A stretch of DNA of 64,000 nucleotides, taken from positions 11,808,821-11,872,820 of the forward strand of contig OY829667.1 of the NCBI GenBank assembly GCA_963691815.1, given 5' to 3'. A program made the translations under genes and the position numbers. This DNA comes from Echiichthys vipera. Taxonomy: Eukaryota > Chordata > Actinopteri > Perciformes > Trachinidae. How positions within the stretch are numbered: the first letter of the stretch is position 1; every line of letters begins with the position of its first letter. The notes under the pieces are model-generated. The model saw nothing but the letters and a program-made list of their open reading frames with translations. It had not been told where the DNA came from and did no database searches. Positions 37,901 to 49,560 of this stretch are shown here, piece by piece.

Positions 37901-40589
37901 GCGAGGGTGGGTAGACGGCAGCTGTTTTGGCCTCTCCACTGTCACGGCTGACACGGTGAGAGCCAACAATAATTATTCTCTGTTGTTCTGCACTACAACT
38001 GTCATAAACCTCCACGTTATCCACCTTCCCCAACCTCCACCCCGCCCCCTGTTGGGATAGACTTCTGCCTGCCTGTCCGCAAATTGAAATCACACACATG
38101 TAAATAAACCAGCAAGTAAGGCAAAAAAGACTAACTGAAGCGTATCAAGATTGGGTGTCTGAATGAATGTAATGCTACTCTGAATCTGTCTCTCACAAGT
38201 GCATGAGCTGTCCATGTGAAAATGCAATCATTGTAACACATTTTAGGATAATAGACATGAAAATAGGGTTAGTTGAATTTTTTTATTCAATTCGATGTAT
38301 ATTACTGGATGATATTTGAGCACTTATCCCTAACAAACCACTTGGGCATTCAACAGCAGCCCTGCAGTGTCCTTGCCAACCTTATATTGCATCACCTGTA
38401 GCTGACAGGGAATGTCTGTCCACTGGACTTTTCAAATTAGAGCTTCCTAACTCGAAACACGGCCATGAACCCAAGCTGATGTCACTTGCCTCTCAACATT
38501 TGGGTGTTCTTTATTTGGTATTCTGTACTTTCAGCATCACTGTCCGCAGAATGTAAATCTTGGAACAAATGAGCTTCCTGTCTAACGACACGTATGCCTC
38601 TGGTAGAAACAGCAAATATTTTGGGCGTTCCGGTGTAGCCAGCGAATATCTGGGCCAAGACTTCCTCTTCTGAGCAGCATTCATTGTTTACGGTCAAATT
38701 AGCAACTTCAGATTCCACAATGGAGTTGGAAAAGAGAGACGGTTTCTCTCTGAACACATAACTGCATATGAATGCAGATAGATAATAACAAAAAGCTAAT
38801 AAAAAGCTAAATCGTCGTCAGACAATAGCCGATGGGTTCTGTGATTGCATGGCGGCTGATGTGTTCTGCATTGTTTGCTCTTCACACGGACTATTTACCT
38901 ACATGCAGCCAAAGTCTGCTCAGATGTGATTAGTAAATATTACTAATGGCTAAAAACGGACACCACGACTCTTCTGCCACCCAAATCTTGTCCTGTTGTC
39001 TACAGATTCTGCTTTCACATGCAGAAACTGTTCATAGAGATAGCAGAATGTTAGTTCTACTTTTTATAATAATTATGTATATACTATATATTCAAATCTA
39101 ATATAATATTTTATGTTTGAATGAAAAAAAAGAACTGATATTGCATTTTTTATTTTCATACTTCCCTATAATATTACAGCCAACTACCTCGGCTATACAA
39201 TACAATAACAATGTTGCAACAGCCTCATTTATGTGTGTAACCATCAAGTGCTTACTTAAGACCCATTTTACAAAAGGAGACAGCTGGAAAAGTTTAAAGT
39301 GTCAGCAGAAGACAGTGTTTCCAGCCATCTCACAGAACTACTATTAACTTAATTAGCCATGTCAGCTAGTAGCAACCACTGATACAATCTGCCAGTGACA
39401 AGTGTCATTTCACCCAGCAAGAGCGATAGTCGCTGGCTAGATTAAGAAACCTGCTTCTGTCAACTTCTGTCTGAAATAATGAACCCATTACTTTGAAAAA
39501 TTGAGAAAAAATCAGATTGTTAAATCTGAATCTGTTAGCATTGTAAACTGTTTATTACACTGTATATTGCAGGGCTTAGTAAACAGTCAGTTTATTAGGA
39601 GCATCATTACAAATTATCAAAGGTCACTGTATTGGAGGGAGTGAGTGTGGGTGAAGGTTAGGGTCCACATGCAGAAACAGGTTTGGTTAGCATAAGGGTT
39701 TGGACAGTACAGTGACATTCATTTCAGGGTTTGTTTTGCTGCAAGCAAAAGACTCATTTTAAGGTAATGTATTAATAGAGCCATAGAAATGTATAAAACT
39801 GTTTCTTTATTTGGATAGTAGTGGTTAATTGTGGGTTATTGCGATGCATCTATGAAACTCTCACGGTTACATCGGTCTGTAGTAGAAGAACTCCCTCCAC
39901 TTCCAGTGAATAACAAGAACCTTATGCTATCCCACCCCTACGCTTTCCTTCCTGTACTGAATGGGTGGCTGATTCATACTGTTGTGTGATTTTTAAAGGA
40001 TATCTCTTTTAGAAAAAAAGTGCCCTCCTCTTTGAAGTTCATTTTTAGACACCCCGTGGATTATACTCAGTGCTCGGTGGAATAGGTTAAACATGTCCAG
40101 ATGTGCTGTGAGAAACTAAATGAACTGAAGACAGTTTTCCTTGTGATCCATAGATAATTTTAAACTTTTTAATGATGCCCCTTGGCTCCTCCAGAACATG
40201 TTACACCTTCAGGCATTAGTACGGTTAGAGCACAAAGGGAAAAGTCATCTTTGTTATAGTGAAAACTCATTTCCCATGGTGTTCAATAGTACCTTTACAA
40301 AAATAGCATGGTGATTGGGATTTTTGTCTTGCATAGCACTGTGCCATTGCGAATATGCAAAAACTTGTAGATTTTAGAAAATACCTTTACTAGTTCTCAA
40401 GGGACTTGTAGTTGACTGACATGCTTCATTATGCGCCTGCATCAGCAATAATGTTTGTGGGCCAGCTATGCTATATTTAAAGTTTTTTTGAGATGCTGCA
40501 AACATCTTCATCCTATTGCCATTTTAAGATTATCTTTAGTCGAAGCTGGTCTTTAAATGTGTGTATTAGGCATATTAATTCAAGGTATG
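37901..40589. other. no gene seen
   Basis: About 2.7 kb of unique AT-rich sequence with no supportable gene. Confidence 0.5.
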
Positions 40590-40817
40590 TACATATCCAT
40601 CTTTATGAAGCCAGGAATCTTTGTCCATGTGAGTGTGTGTGTGTATGTGTCCTTCACATATCTCAACAACTGTTCACTCAATCTACTTCACACTCCGTGG
40701 GTATATTGCTGGCAACCCATGCAAGTGCTATTAATGGTTAGTGCTAATTTGGTGACATTTGGCCAGATGGTGGTGCTATAAAAACTTAAAATTTTGGCCT
40801 GTAACTAGTGAGCTGCA
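40590..40817 (+). repeat. dispersed repeat (left part), split by Tc1-like relic
   Basis: Contains cttcacatatctcaacaact, tttggccagatggtggtgct and gtaactagtgagctgcagtg. The motif tttggccaataggtggcgct recurs at about 41690, and acccatgcaagtgc parallels accctagggagtgc at 41836, so both flanks of the Tc1 relic seem to belong to one family. Copies are diverged. Confidence 0.5.
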
Positions 40818-41064
40818 GTGTTGAACCAATTCCCCAGTGAGAGTCTTCGCATAATCCTGTCCTCTCGTGCACTTGTTTTACGTGGACAACCGGCCTTTTC
40901 GAGGGACTTAAATTAATCTGTGTCCTTGTAAAGTTTCAATATTTTTGAAATCACAGTCTTGGAACTTCCAACCTTTCTCTGATGGCTGAGAGGGTCATAC
41001 CTTTTGCCTTCACCTGGACAACCTGCTGATGCAGGGTTTCAGTCACCTTAGAGCAGCTTGCCAT
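40818..41064 (-). pseudogene. Tc1-like transposase, N-terminal remnant, inactive
   Basis: From a possible ATG at 41064 the minus strand reads a paired-like helix-turn-helix start with the words QQVVQVKAKGMTLSAIRERL and EVPRL. A stop and a one-base frame change come after about 37 codons. The next frame continues with VISKILKLYKDT, another stop, then FKSLEKAGCPRKTS and AREDRIMRRLSLGN. This is the usual order of the Tc1 transposase DNA-binding region, in which the GRPR-type AT-hook-like motif normally sits between the two HTH units; here it reads GCPR. The catalytic domain is absent. At least two stops and one frameshift make it dead. It lies within a split dispersed repeat. Confidence 0.8.
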
Positions 41065-41220
41065 CTTACAAAGTAACCATGAGACCTGCCAGATAAATAG
41101 TGTGTCCAACAATTAAGTCAATTTTCATGCAAGATTAATACCAATAACTGAAAGTATCTAAAAGTGTTCTCTAATTTTGCTCACTTCTTTTTTCATAAAT
41201 AAAGATTTTTGTTGCAGTGC
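40818..41220 (-). mobile_element. Tc1-like transposon fragment
   Basis: Minus strand. It includes a transposase N-terminus remnant (separate entry) preceded by about 150 bases of leader with gagcaaaattagagaacact. It ends at the start side with a terminal gcactgcaac, near the CAGTGC-type ends usual for Tc1 elements. It breaks off inside the transposase gene at about 40818, so the catalytic DDE part and the other terminal repeat are missing. Confidence 0.75.
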
Positions 41221-41569
41221 CTCGGTTATTTAAAAAAACAGCTAGGACAGCAGTGGTATAGCCACAGTGGATAGTCTATCAAATTTGGAACAATAAAAAA
41301 CAACAGAATTTCAGAATAAATCAAGAATTAATACTTTGTTCTCTAATTTTAATCCCCACTGTCCATTTAAGCCATTTCCATTTGCATCTAAATCTATTTT
41401 AAACCAATTTGTACCAAATGTGTTTTTCCCCTTCTAAGCCTCCACATTTGGAGCAGTCATCACCTAATGTGGTACAGTATCTCTAGATCAAGTCGGAAGT
41501 TAGTTGGTTCATCAGATGTATGATGTTCCATTCATTTTTGCTAAAGCTTGCCCTGGTGTGGGAAGAGCT
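41221..41569. other. no gene seen between repeat parts
   Basis: About 350 bases of unassigned AT-rich sequence between the Tc1 relic and the next repeat segment. Confidence 0.5.
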
Positions 41570-42110
41570 GTCAGGGCTAACATTACAACAAAATATCATA
41601 TCTATTGAATGCTTTGTGACATTGTAACTACTTTTGGTGGACATGTGTAGATATGATAACTGAGTGGCCGTGACAAATGTAATGCCGTTTGGCCAATAGG
41701 TGGCGCTGTAGCAGCATTATTTAACTATGAAGGAAGAAATCTCATGTGTACTGAATGCATGGATGATTGTCCTTGCTTTTCCCCCAAAAAGGTTTATCCG
41801 ATCTGCTTCATACTTGGCAGGTATAATACTCAGGACCCTAGGGAGTGCAGTGTCGAATGTTAAGTTGATCTGATGAGCAGTTCTCAAGAACACTGCAAGC
41901 AGCACTTTCCGGGGCCAAGTAATTGGCCTGCTCCATATGGGCTCGTATTCTGAATGGTGCCACAATCGGAATGGGCACGCTTTCCGACAATGCTGCAAGC
42001 AACAGTACCAGGAACCAAGCAATTTCCCATTCTGAACGGACACACACTCTGAACAGACACATCCTGAACGGGCAGTGCAGTCAAAATCCATGAGCTGACT
42101 CTTGCTGTGT
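41570..42110 (+). repeat. dispersed repeat with ggccaataggtggcgctgt
   Basis: Includes ggccaataggtggcgctgta, cttcatacttggcaggta, gggagtgcagtgtcgaatg, and then a self-similar block in which aacactgcaagcagcac and aatgctgcaagcaacag, plus several versions of attctgaac/ggacacac, recur. The minus-strand frames of 66-124 codons here overlap in three phases and do not resemble a transposase. Confidence 0.6.
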
Positions 42111-44954
42111 TTGAGTTATATGATCTGTCATAATGAACATCAAATCTGAATTATTGTATTTTTTAATGTTAGAATATGAAGAAACTTTTGACTTTCAAGA
42201 TGAATCTTAAACTGCATGGCTATGCAACAAAAATGTGACATTGTCAACAATGAATGCAGATGATGTGTGATGCATTACATGGCTACTTCTAAGAGTAATT
42301 GATGTCCACATAGAAAAGCCCAATGGATATCTGGAAGTTCACCATCCAGTTGTTCAGGAATATAAATGGCATGTCAGTGTTACCCATTTGTCAAACAAGG
42401 CTTCAGTCACCTACTAACTGATAAAAAGTGCAATATCTTGTTCGTCCTGCTCTATTTTCGGCCTATTTATCATTTTGTGAGTGTCATTGCCAAATGGTCT
42501 TAAGCTCATTATGAAACTCTTGTCAGTGTACAAATGAAACTAAAAACGTTTTGAAGCCATGTCTCAGGCTGCCCATCACAATGACAGTTTTTGGATCTAT
42601 TTAATATGATGGGACTCTATTTGAATGTTTCTCGGTACAGTGAGTGAGACACCAGAATGCAATGTTGGTATTCTGGCCAAGTTCCTCTTTGCCATCCCAG
42701 GGGGAAGTTCATGCATAATGGATTAATTGTTGCTCACATCCACATGTAAAGGGCCCGTAGGTTAGTATTCGTGCAGCCTCATGCCGCTCAATAGGTCACC
42801 TAAATAGCCATGCCCTGCAATATCACTGCAAATCCATTGATATAGTTCAATTAAGTCCACAAGTGTTCTACAGCCTCCAGTGAGTGACTGCCTAAAAGCC
42901 GTAATAGGCACCTTTTCAGTGTACATTTAAAATTGACACATGCACTCAGTTTCACATACACACATGTGTAAAGACCTGGGTCCCACTGGAGAACGACTTT
43001 GTGAATGTCAATGCAATTCAGCGGTGAGAGCAAGCCATGTCAGCAGTGAAATCGGCCCGAGGTTGGGCGGAATGTAATGACTCACAAGACAATCGGAGTG
43101 GAATATGGAATGGCTTCCACTTTGTTGTGATGTGCTGAGGACAGGTGGCAGGCGGACTGGCGAGCAAGCAAGCAAGAGCCCTTCACGGGGGTGTCCTCTT
43201 CACTCCTCTATTCTCCTTCTCCCCCGTGTGTGTTCCCTTGGAAATATATTTCTACTCCAGCGTTTTTATTTATGCCGGCTCCCCTGTTGAATGCTCAGGG
43301 ATATTGGTTCTGTCTGAACCTGAGTGAGAGGTTCAGCTCTACTTTTCTTGTTATACCTGCATTCTTAGCATCTGGCATTTATCTGCAGAAGGCACAGGCC
43401 CCGAGACAAAGCAGCAGGTTATCGTATCTCAGAAGGATGATAGCAGTGTAAAAGCCATGTTCAAACAACAGAGAATCTTTCACATCCAGACAGGCCTGAA
43501 GAATTGTTGGAAACTTTTTTCACCTTATAATGGAAACTTTATGTTTTTCAACCATCTCAGCACAGAAGCATCACTTTTTTATGACATACTGATTTGCGGC
43601 TTCGCAAGAGAACGGCGGAACAGAAATAAAACATTACTAACATCATGTCCTTTTTTTAGAAATGCAATGTAAAATTCATAGGAGCAGTATTTAACAAGCA
43701 TTTTTCATGCTGCAAGAAATACATGTTGACACCAAATAAATCATTTGTTTCAATCCATGTTGTAGACAAGCTAAACATAAATATTATCAGCTTACTTGAA
43801 TCAAATCAACAACATACAGTAAATTATATCGCTGTGGATGAGCACTGCAAATATCATCTCTGCATAATAGGCGCAGTACAAATGATGTTGATCTTCCACA
43901 GTGCCAAAATATTTTTGCTAGGATACATCCTACTCGCGACTGAAACAACAAAATGAACACCACATCCAGCCTTTCTGAAGCTCTCTCAAAACAGCACAAT
44001 TAGATGTTGGTGGATTTTAATCCTATACAGAAAGCCTCTTCATTTCAAACGTCTCTTTGATCACCTTGCTGACAAGTGCAACAATTCAGCGCCGGCATTC
44101 AAAGTAAGAAGCGAGAGGGAATTTTTTTTTTTTTAAATCATAATATATGTGTGTGATGTGTCACAGTCAAAATGTGAAAACTCTGAAAGTATGCGAGACA
44201 TAAAGGAAAGCAAAAAAAGTACAATGTAGTAGATAATAATAATAAATAGTAGTATACAGGGTGATACTATGGAATTATAGGGGCAGAAAGTAAAAATGCT
44301 GACTATTCCTTAGAGAATGACTAAAGTGGTGTCATGAAATGGCTGGTAGGGGAAAATAGCAGCCATTTTGTACCCTAAAGAACTAATGATAAGCACAGGC
44401 CTAATCGCGAGCAGGCCTGAAGAAAATAAAAAAGGACTCAGTGGGGGAAAAAGGAGCATAAAGGTGGTAGCCGTGGAGCGGAAAGATGAATCACACAGCC
44501 GAATGTTGGAGAAACACAGGGCTGCAGAATTAACAAGCTATTTCCAGTTGTTCCACCAAGAGAGCAGCTTGCGAAGATCAAAGATGGTCATTGTTGCTGC
44601 CAAGGACATCTTATCAGAGCTATCTCTATTTTGGATCTTTTAATTGCAGAAGTTTTCACGGGAGTGCTGAAACAACAAAAGTTAACAGGCACAATTAGGG
44701 AAATATCCAGGCTGCGTCCATTTTGTCATTTGCTAACTTTGAAAACTTTGCATAGTTGATGTTTTTCCTTTTATTCCATATGATGTGTTTAATTTCTGGT
44801 ATAAAAGAAATTATGTAGATTTCTAATAATTGGGAGATGGAAATATAAAGTATGGCACTGTTTCCTTAATGGCCTTGAAATCCTCAAGTATTTTCTCATC
44901 AGTGTCTTATTGTGGGTGATAGTATTCCAAATGTTCTGCTGAAATTTGAAGAGT
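42111..44954. other. no gene seen
   Basis: About 2.8 kb. 43020-43180 is richer in GC and unique, with overlapping frames in three phases but no splice or family support. A T run lies near 44120. Confidence 0.5.
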
Positions 44955-45076
44955 GCATTTCTATGGATTTATCTTTTTGATACGTTGACAGTATTTATAT
45001 AGAACTTTGATCTGCTTTAAAATAAAAAATAAAATAGAAACATGGAAATCTCACTTCCTGCAATGAGGGACCTTGG
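44955..45076 (+). mobile_element. GGTCCCAT-type element, 3' fragment
   Basis: Holds gtgcatttctatggattta, tttttgatacgttgacagt, gatctgctttaaaat, aaatctcacttcctgcaatg and a terminal gagggacctt, the last third of the family at 21497-21914. Confidence 0.65.
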
Positions 45077-46829
45077 TAATAATAAAGTTGAAATTATTTT
45101 TTAATAAACTTTAACCTTGACTGTTGAATGAATAAAAATTGCAACCTTTAATGTCACAATGAAAAAGAAAATACTTGAAACCATATTTTCAGGGGGTTTA
45201 ACAAATGAGTCCTCTTACACTTTCTAAGTTCGAATCGAAAACGTCTGCAATATCCTATTAAGTAGACATTAAAGATTGCCAATAGCATGCATTTTACAAT
45301 CAAAAACCTGCTAGTAAAGTGGAGCCTTTAAACCATCCACCCTCGCTGCGATGCTTATCTTCGAGTTTATCTGTTCAACACACATACAAACACAAAGGCA
45401 ACCGACTGCTTCACCCAGCGCATTCTGCGGATGAAAATGTCTTTTAAGTACTGGACCACAGTCAATTACTGTTGACTTACTGTAAAAGACAAATCAATCC
45501 CTTCTCTTACACTGTGGGTTGCTGACTCCTGCTGAGGTACCAAAATGGTTTATTTTAGGGGCAAAAAACAGTTTAAGCGCTCTACTTTTCTTCTTTTCAG
45601 CAAGGAAAATTTGCTATGGCAAAGCAGTCTCAGAATATCAACAGTCTGTGCCAAAACACTGGCTGCATACATCATAAGCCCCAAACTCAAGGAGTGATCT
45701 GACGTCGTGTTTGCCTCCCAAAATGTGCAGCATTTGAGTGACACCACCAATGGATTTAGCTTTTAGGCTGTCAGATGGCACCTCCGCTTAAGAATGTGAC
45801 ACAATGAAAGATGTTATATTTTCTTGTCAGTGTGGGTATTAGAAAAAGGAAGTCATGGCATTGAACAGAAAGAAACAAGACATCTGCAAATTATACACTG
45901 CATGCTGCTGCTGCCAACGGATCGTGTGATGGCTTTCTGTGAGACATATCCATTTCAGTCGATCTCCATAACAATTTGTACTCTCATGGATACCATGTCT
46001 TTATTTTGATCCACCATGAGCTAGAGTAGAAAACTAGATAACATGTCTAAATCTCTTTGCAGAATAAATCTTGCACCTTCAATATAACAAGATAAATTGC
46101 CTTTGCTCAGAATCATCATTTGTGAGTCACAAGGCAGCCCAAAACTCTTGTGGCTTGGAACTTAATATTCATTTTCAAAAGAGTGAATGATCAGTCACAT
46201 AGTCTGTTACAGGAGTGACCCGTTTTGGAGTGGCGGAGGGGGTCTGTTCCTAGCACTAAAGGTTGTGAGGTGCAGTCACATGTTGCGTCCCTCAGGTAGA
46301 CCCACAGGGAGCAATGAGTCGGTCGATGTCACTGGAGCACTTCCTTTGTCTCCAGGTCAGCTGAATATTTCATAAGTTCAGAATAGAGAAGGCAGTGCTC
46401 TACTCAGGGCAAGTGACCTGTCAGCTCACGCTACCATGAAAAAAGTCGTTCACTCTGACCTTCCTTATCCACCTCATTACCTGGCCTGAACCAAGCACTT
46501 CCTTCAAAATACCATGCTTACATTTGTTACATTTGATTATTTATATATGTACAGATGAGGTTGTTGTTGCTGTGATTATGGCAGGCTGATCTAGTGAGAT
46601 AAAAAATGAATTGCTTTATCTTCAGCAACTGATTGCTTCTTTTGTGAGTCACTGTTCCTTTTATTTGATGTTGTCAGGCGCCGGATATTAAGGATTGGAT
46701 GCTGTAATGGAGTTCAGGCGCATTATTTAGAGTTATTGGTACATTGGTTATTTGTTAAGTGCCGCTTTGATGGCCTTATCAAAGACTCAACTTATCAAAG
46801 GCTTAGTATAAAAATTGTGGAATTAATTT
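45077..46829. other. no gene seen
   Basis: Unique AT-rich sequence with chance frames of about 60-66 codons only. Confidence 0.5.
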
Positions 46830-46990
46830 TGAAGGAATAGTATTATTTGTTTATTTGAGGAAATACACATATTCACTTTGTTTGCTTAGAGTTATATGAG
46901 ACGATTAACTTTGCTCTCATTTTCGTATGGAAAATACGGAGCTGCAGGTTAAACTTGTTTAGCTTAAAGACTGGAAGACTTTGCACTTGT
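46830..46990 (+). repeat. single-arm copy of the foldback-type repeat
   Basis: Contains gaaggaatagt, gaggaaatacacatattca, cttagagttatatgagacga and tagcttaaagactgga, in the order of the arms at 29918-30275. Confidence 0.55.
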
Positions 46991-47269
46991 AGGTTATTGT
47001 GTAACATTAATTGTCAAATCAGATGCATGTTTGTCTACGCGTATGGCCGCGTGTGTGTGTATCGTCCATGATGTGTGATCAGTGAAATGTATGCTTATTT
47101 TGTCCACTCAGCGGTCAGTCACAAATCAAATACATTTTGACCCCATTTTAAAGCTTTTCATCAGATCTTTAAATGGTGAGAGACGTCAGAATGTCTTATA
47201 TTTGTGATTGAGCTGAGTGTGTGGAAAAAATAAGCATACAGTTCACTGATTACACATAATGAAGGCATG
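46991..47269. other. no gene seen
   Basis: Unassigned sequence with a short alternating gtgtgtgtgt tract at 47051. Confidence 0.5.
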
Positions 47270-47333
47270 CCCCCTCCATGCTTTCCATTCAAGTGAAGGA
47301 GAAAGTGTGTCCAAAATTTTGCCCGGTACTGTA
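47270..47333 (-). mobile_element. solitary Tc1-type terminal repeat relic
   Basis: On the minus strand it reads tacagtaccgggcaaaatt then ttggacacactttctcc and cttcacttgaatgg. This is close to the widespread fish Tc1-like end (cagtaccagtcaaa... ggacacac) as I remember it. No transposase sequence and no partner end were found near it. Confidence 0.55.
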
Positions 47334-49289
47334 GATCTCGTGCAATAACAGCAGTTTGCTACAGTTTAAACACACAGACCTTTTATGTGAAAGCCATGTC
47401 CAGACACATCAGCTGTAACGTACAAATAATGTCCAGGTGTGTACTTAACTTGCTATTTGTTGTTACATATATTTTACGCATTCCAGTCTTGCAACCATGT
47501 GCATCATATACACATTAGGGAGGTTTACACTGAGTGCAGACACCATGTTCACGGTCACACATCGGACATAATTATGAATATTAAGTAGTCAAATGGAACA
47601 TGCAGTCTCTGATTCCATCAAACCTTATATCTACACTATCTAACCCAAGTCAGCACCTACTGTATGCACAGTGCCATTATGTTTTACAGACATTTGTTAA
47701 GACAGCTGCATTTTGCTGAACTTTCACTTCCCTTTTTATCGTCAGGCACTTCATTCAGCATGACTTTCTTGTCCTCAACAGCCTAATTAAGCCTCAAAGG
47801 TGATCTAATAACGGAGGAGATAATTAACTCCTACTCAAGAAGTTAATATCTCCTATGTAACAGATAAACTTAGGTTTTGGCCAACAATGCCAGAAAAAAA
47901 AAAATCACCTTGCCTTTCAGGTCCCCTAGATTGTGTGAGTGCCAAGAATGAATTAATTTGTATCGTATAACAGTCCATTGACTGCAAATAGCAAGAGCTG
48001 CTGAAGCTGCATCCACCTAGCTAAACATTACTGTGGACTATGTCTATGTAAGTACTACTGGTAAGCGTACTTGTAAATGGTCACAAGCCCTCATCATCTC
48101 TACTGTGGCTTACAACAGCATTACAGCAGCACACTATGCTAATCACATTACAAGAAACAGGGATGCTTCCAACTCCGACACAACACTCCCTTCACAGGCA
48201 GACCCTCTACTCCTCCCTGATATCTGGAGAGAGACTTTCACGGAATACACGGGAGAGAGGAGGACGAAGCGTCCATCCATAGTTGGATGTATTTGTTCCT
48301 TTGCTTTTTGGCATTTGATGCACCTTATGTGTCCCTGGAGCCTCCAAGGGCTTGGGCTAATATAACGAGGTTCGACAGACAGTGTTTAATAATGGGCAGC
48401 AATAGGGTGAACAGCACATAGACAGCATACTTGAACCCATATTAGCAGAGAACCACTCTCCCACACAACCAACATCATTTTAGAAGAAGAATTTTATTCT
48501 CATTACATTTTTAACTCTGGGCTGTAACTGACATTCCCCAGTGGACACAGCATGTCTATTTTTGCAGTTTTGATGACGATTGTGGAAATAGTGAGGAGAT
48601 CTATCTATCTTTGGATGTATTTATTTTTGACTAAATATAAGGTATGACATTCTCATGTTATGAACTGACGAAGTGCCAGTTTCGTTCAAAAAGATTAGGC
48701 TAGCTCTAGACTACCATTTAAAGCAGTTGAACTCAAATTGGCCCACTCAGTTACCCCCTTATTTTTTCTAAATGACAGATTTAAATGTTGCAAAATTGTT
48801 TTGGGATTTAGGATTACCTTAGGGCATGACTCCATAGTCAAAGGGCAATACATACAATGTATTATCAATCTTTAAATAAGGATTAACTATTAGATTAAGG
48901 CTTACTTTAGGTTTATTGTGTACCCATCACCAGAAGAATGACTAGAAAACATTGAGTTTTCTGTGTGCAACCATGTAACGTGTGTACAACCATAAGAAAG
49001 ACCATTCAAATGTTTTATTATAACTTGTATAATAAACAACACAAAAGAAAGTTAGTCTTTTCTGGGGACGTTGAAATGAGCAGTAAAAAAAATCACTTTA
49101 AAATGTAGCTATCATCCTTACTTTTAATCATGTACTTTGTCTTCAGTTCAGTATTTAATAAAACAATGTTGTAAATAATTTATTTTCATTTACTTAGTTA
49201 ATAAGCAACGTGTTGCTAATAATAGAGCATGATATACAATGTGTTTATTTCCTCAAAAAAAGGAAAATTGCAAACACTGGGTGGTGCAT
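47334..49289. other. no gene seen
   Basis: Includes an isolated plus-strand frame of 110 codons at 48033-48365 with ordinary composition but no recognisable family, no promoter and no splice support; treated as chance. Confidence 0.5.
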
Positions 49290-49560
49290 TGTTAACACCC
49301 CCATTTTCTAGCTTTGAGTACGTCTCCTTCTTTTCCCTTTGTTAGCTTATTTCTACATTTATTTCTGTTTTCTCAGTAGCATGAAAGTGGTAGTGCCCTT
49401 GGGGTAGCTGCTGTCCACATGTGTGTGCACATGCTTGTGCAATAGAACCAACTCATAAAAACATTGCCCCATACTATAGTGCTACTAGTGGTCAAAAAAC
49501 TCTGCAGCATACATTTAAATGTGCTAAAAAATAGGTCTCTAATTGTATTTCACCCGTATC
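49290..49560. repeat. possible dispersed repeat shared with 11160-11410
   Basis: Word order gtgtgtgca, cataaaaacattgccccata, ctactagtgg, caaaaaactctgcagca. Similarity to 11160-11410 is partial. Confidence 0.35.

Noticed and set aside
41717..42091. 124-codon minus-strand frame
   Set aside because: Falls wholly inside a dispersed repeat, overlaps two other phases, and resembles no transposase.
48033..48365. 110-codon plus-strand frame as a small gene
   Set aside because: No recognisable family, no splice or promoter support; length is within chance expectation for 64 kb.
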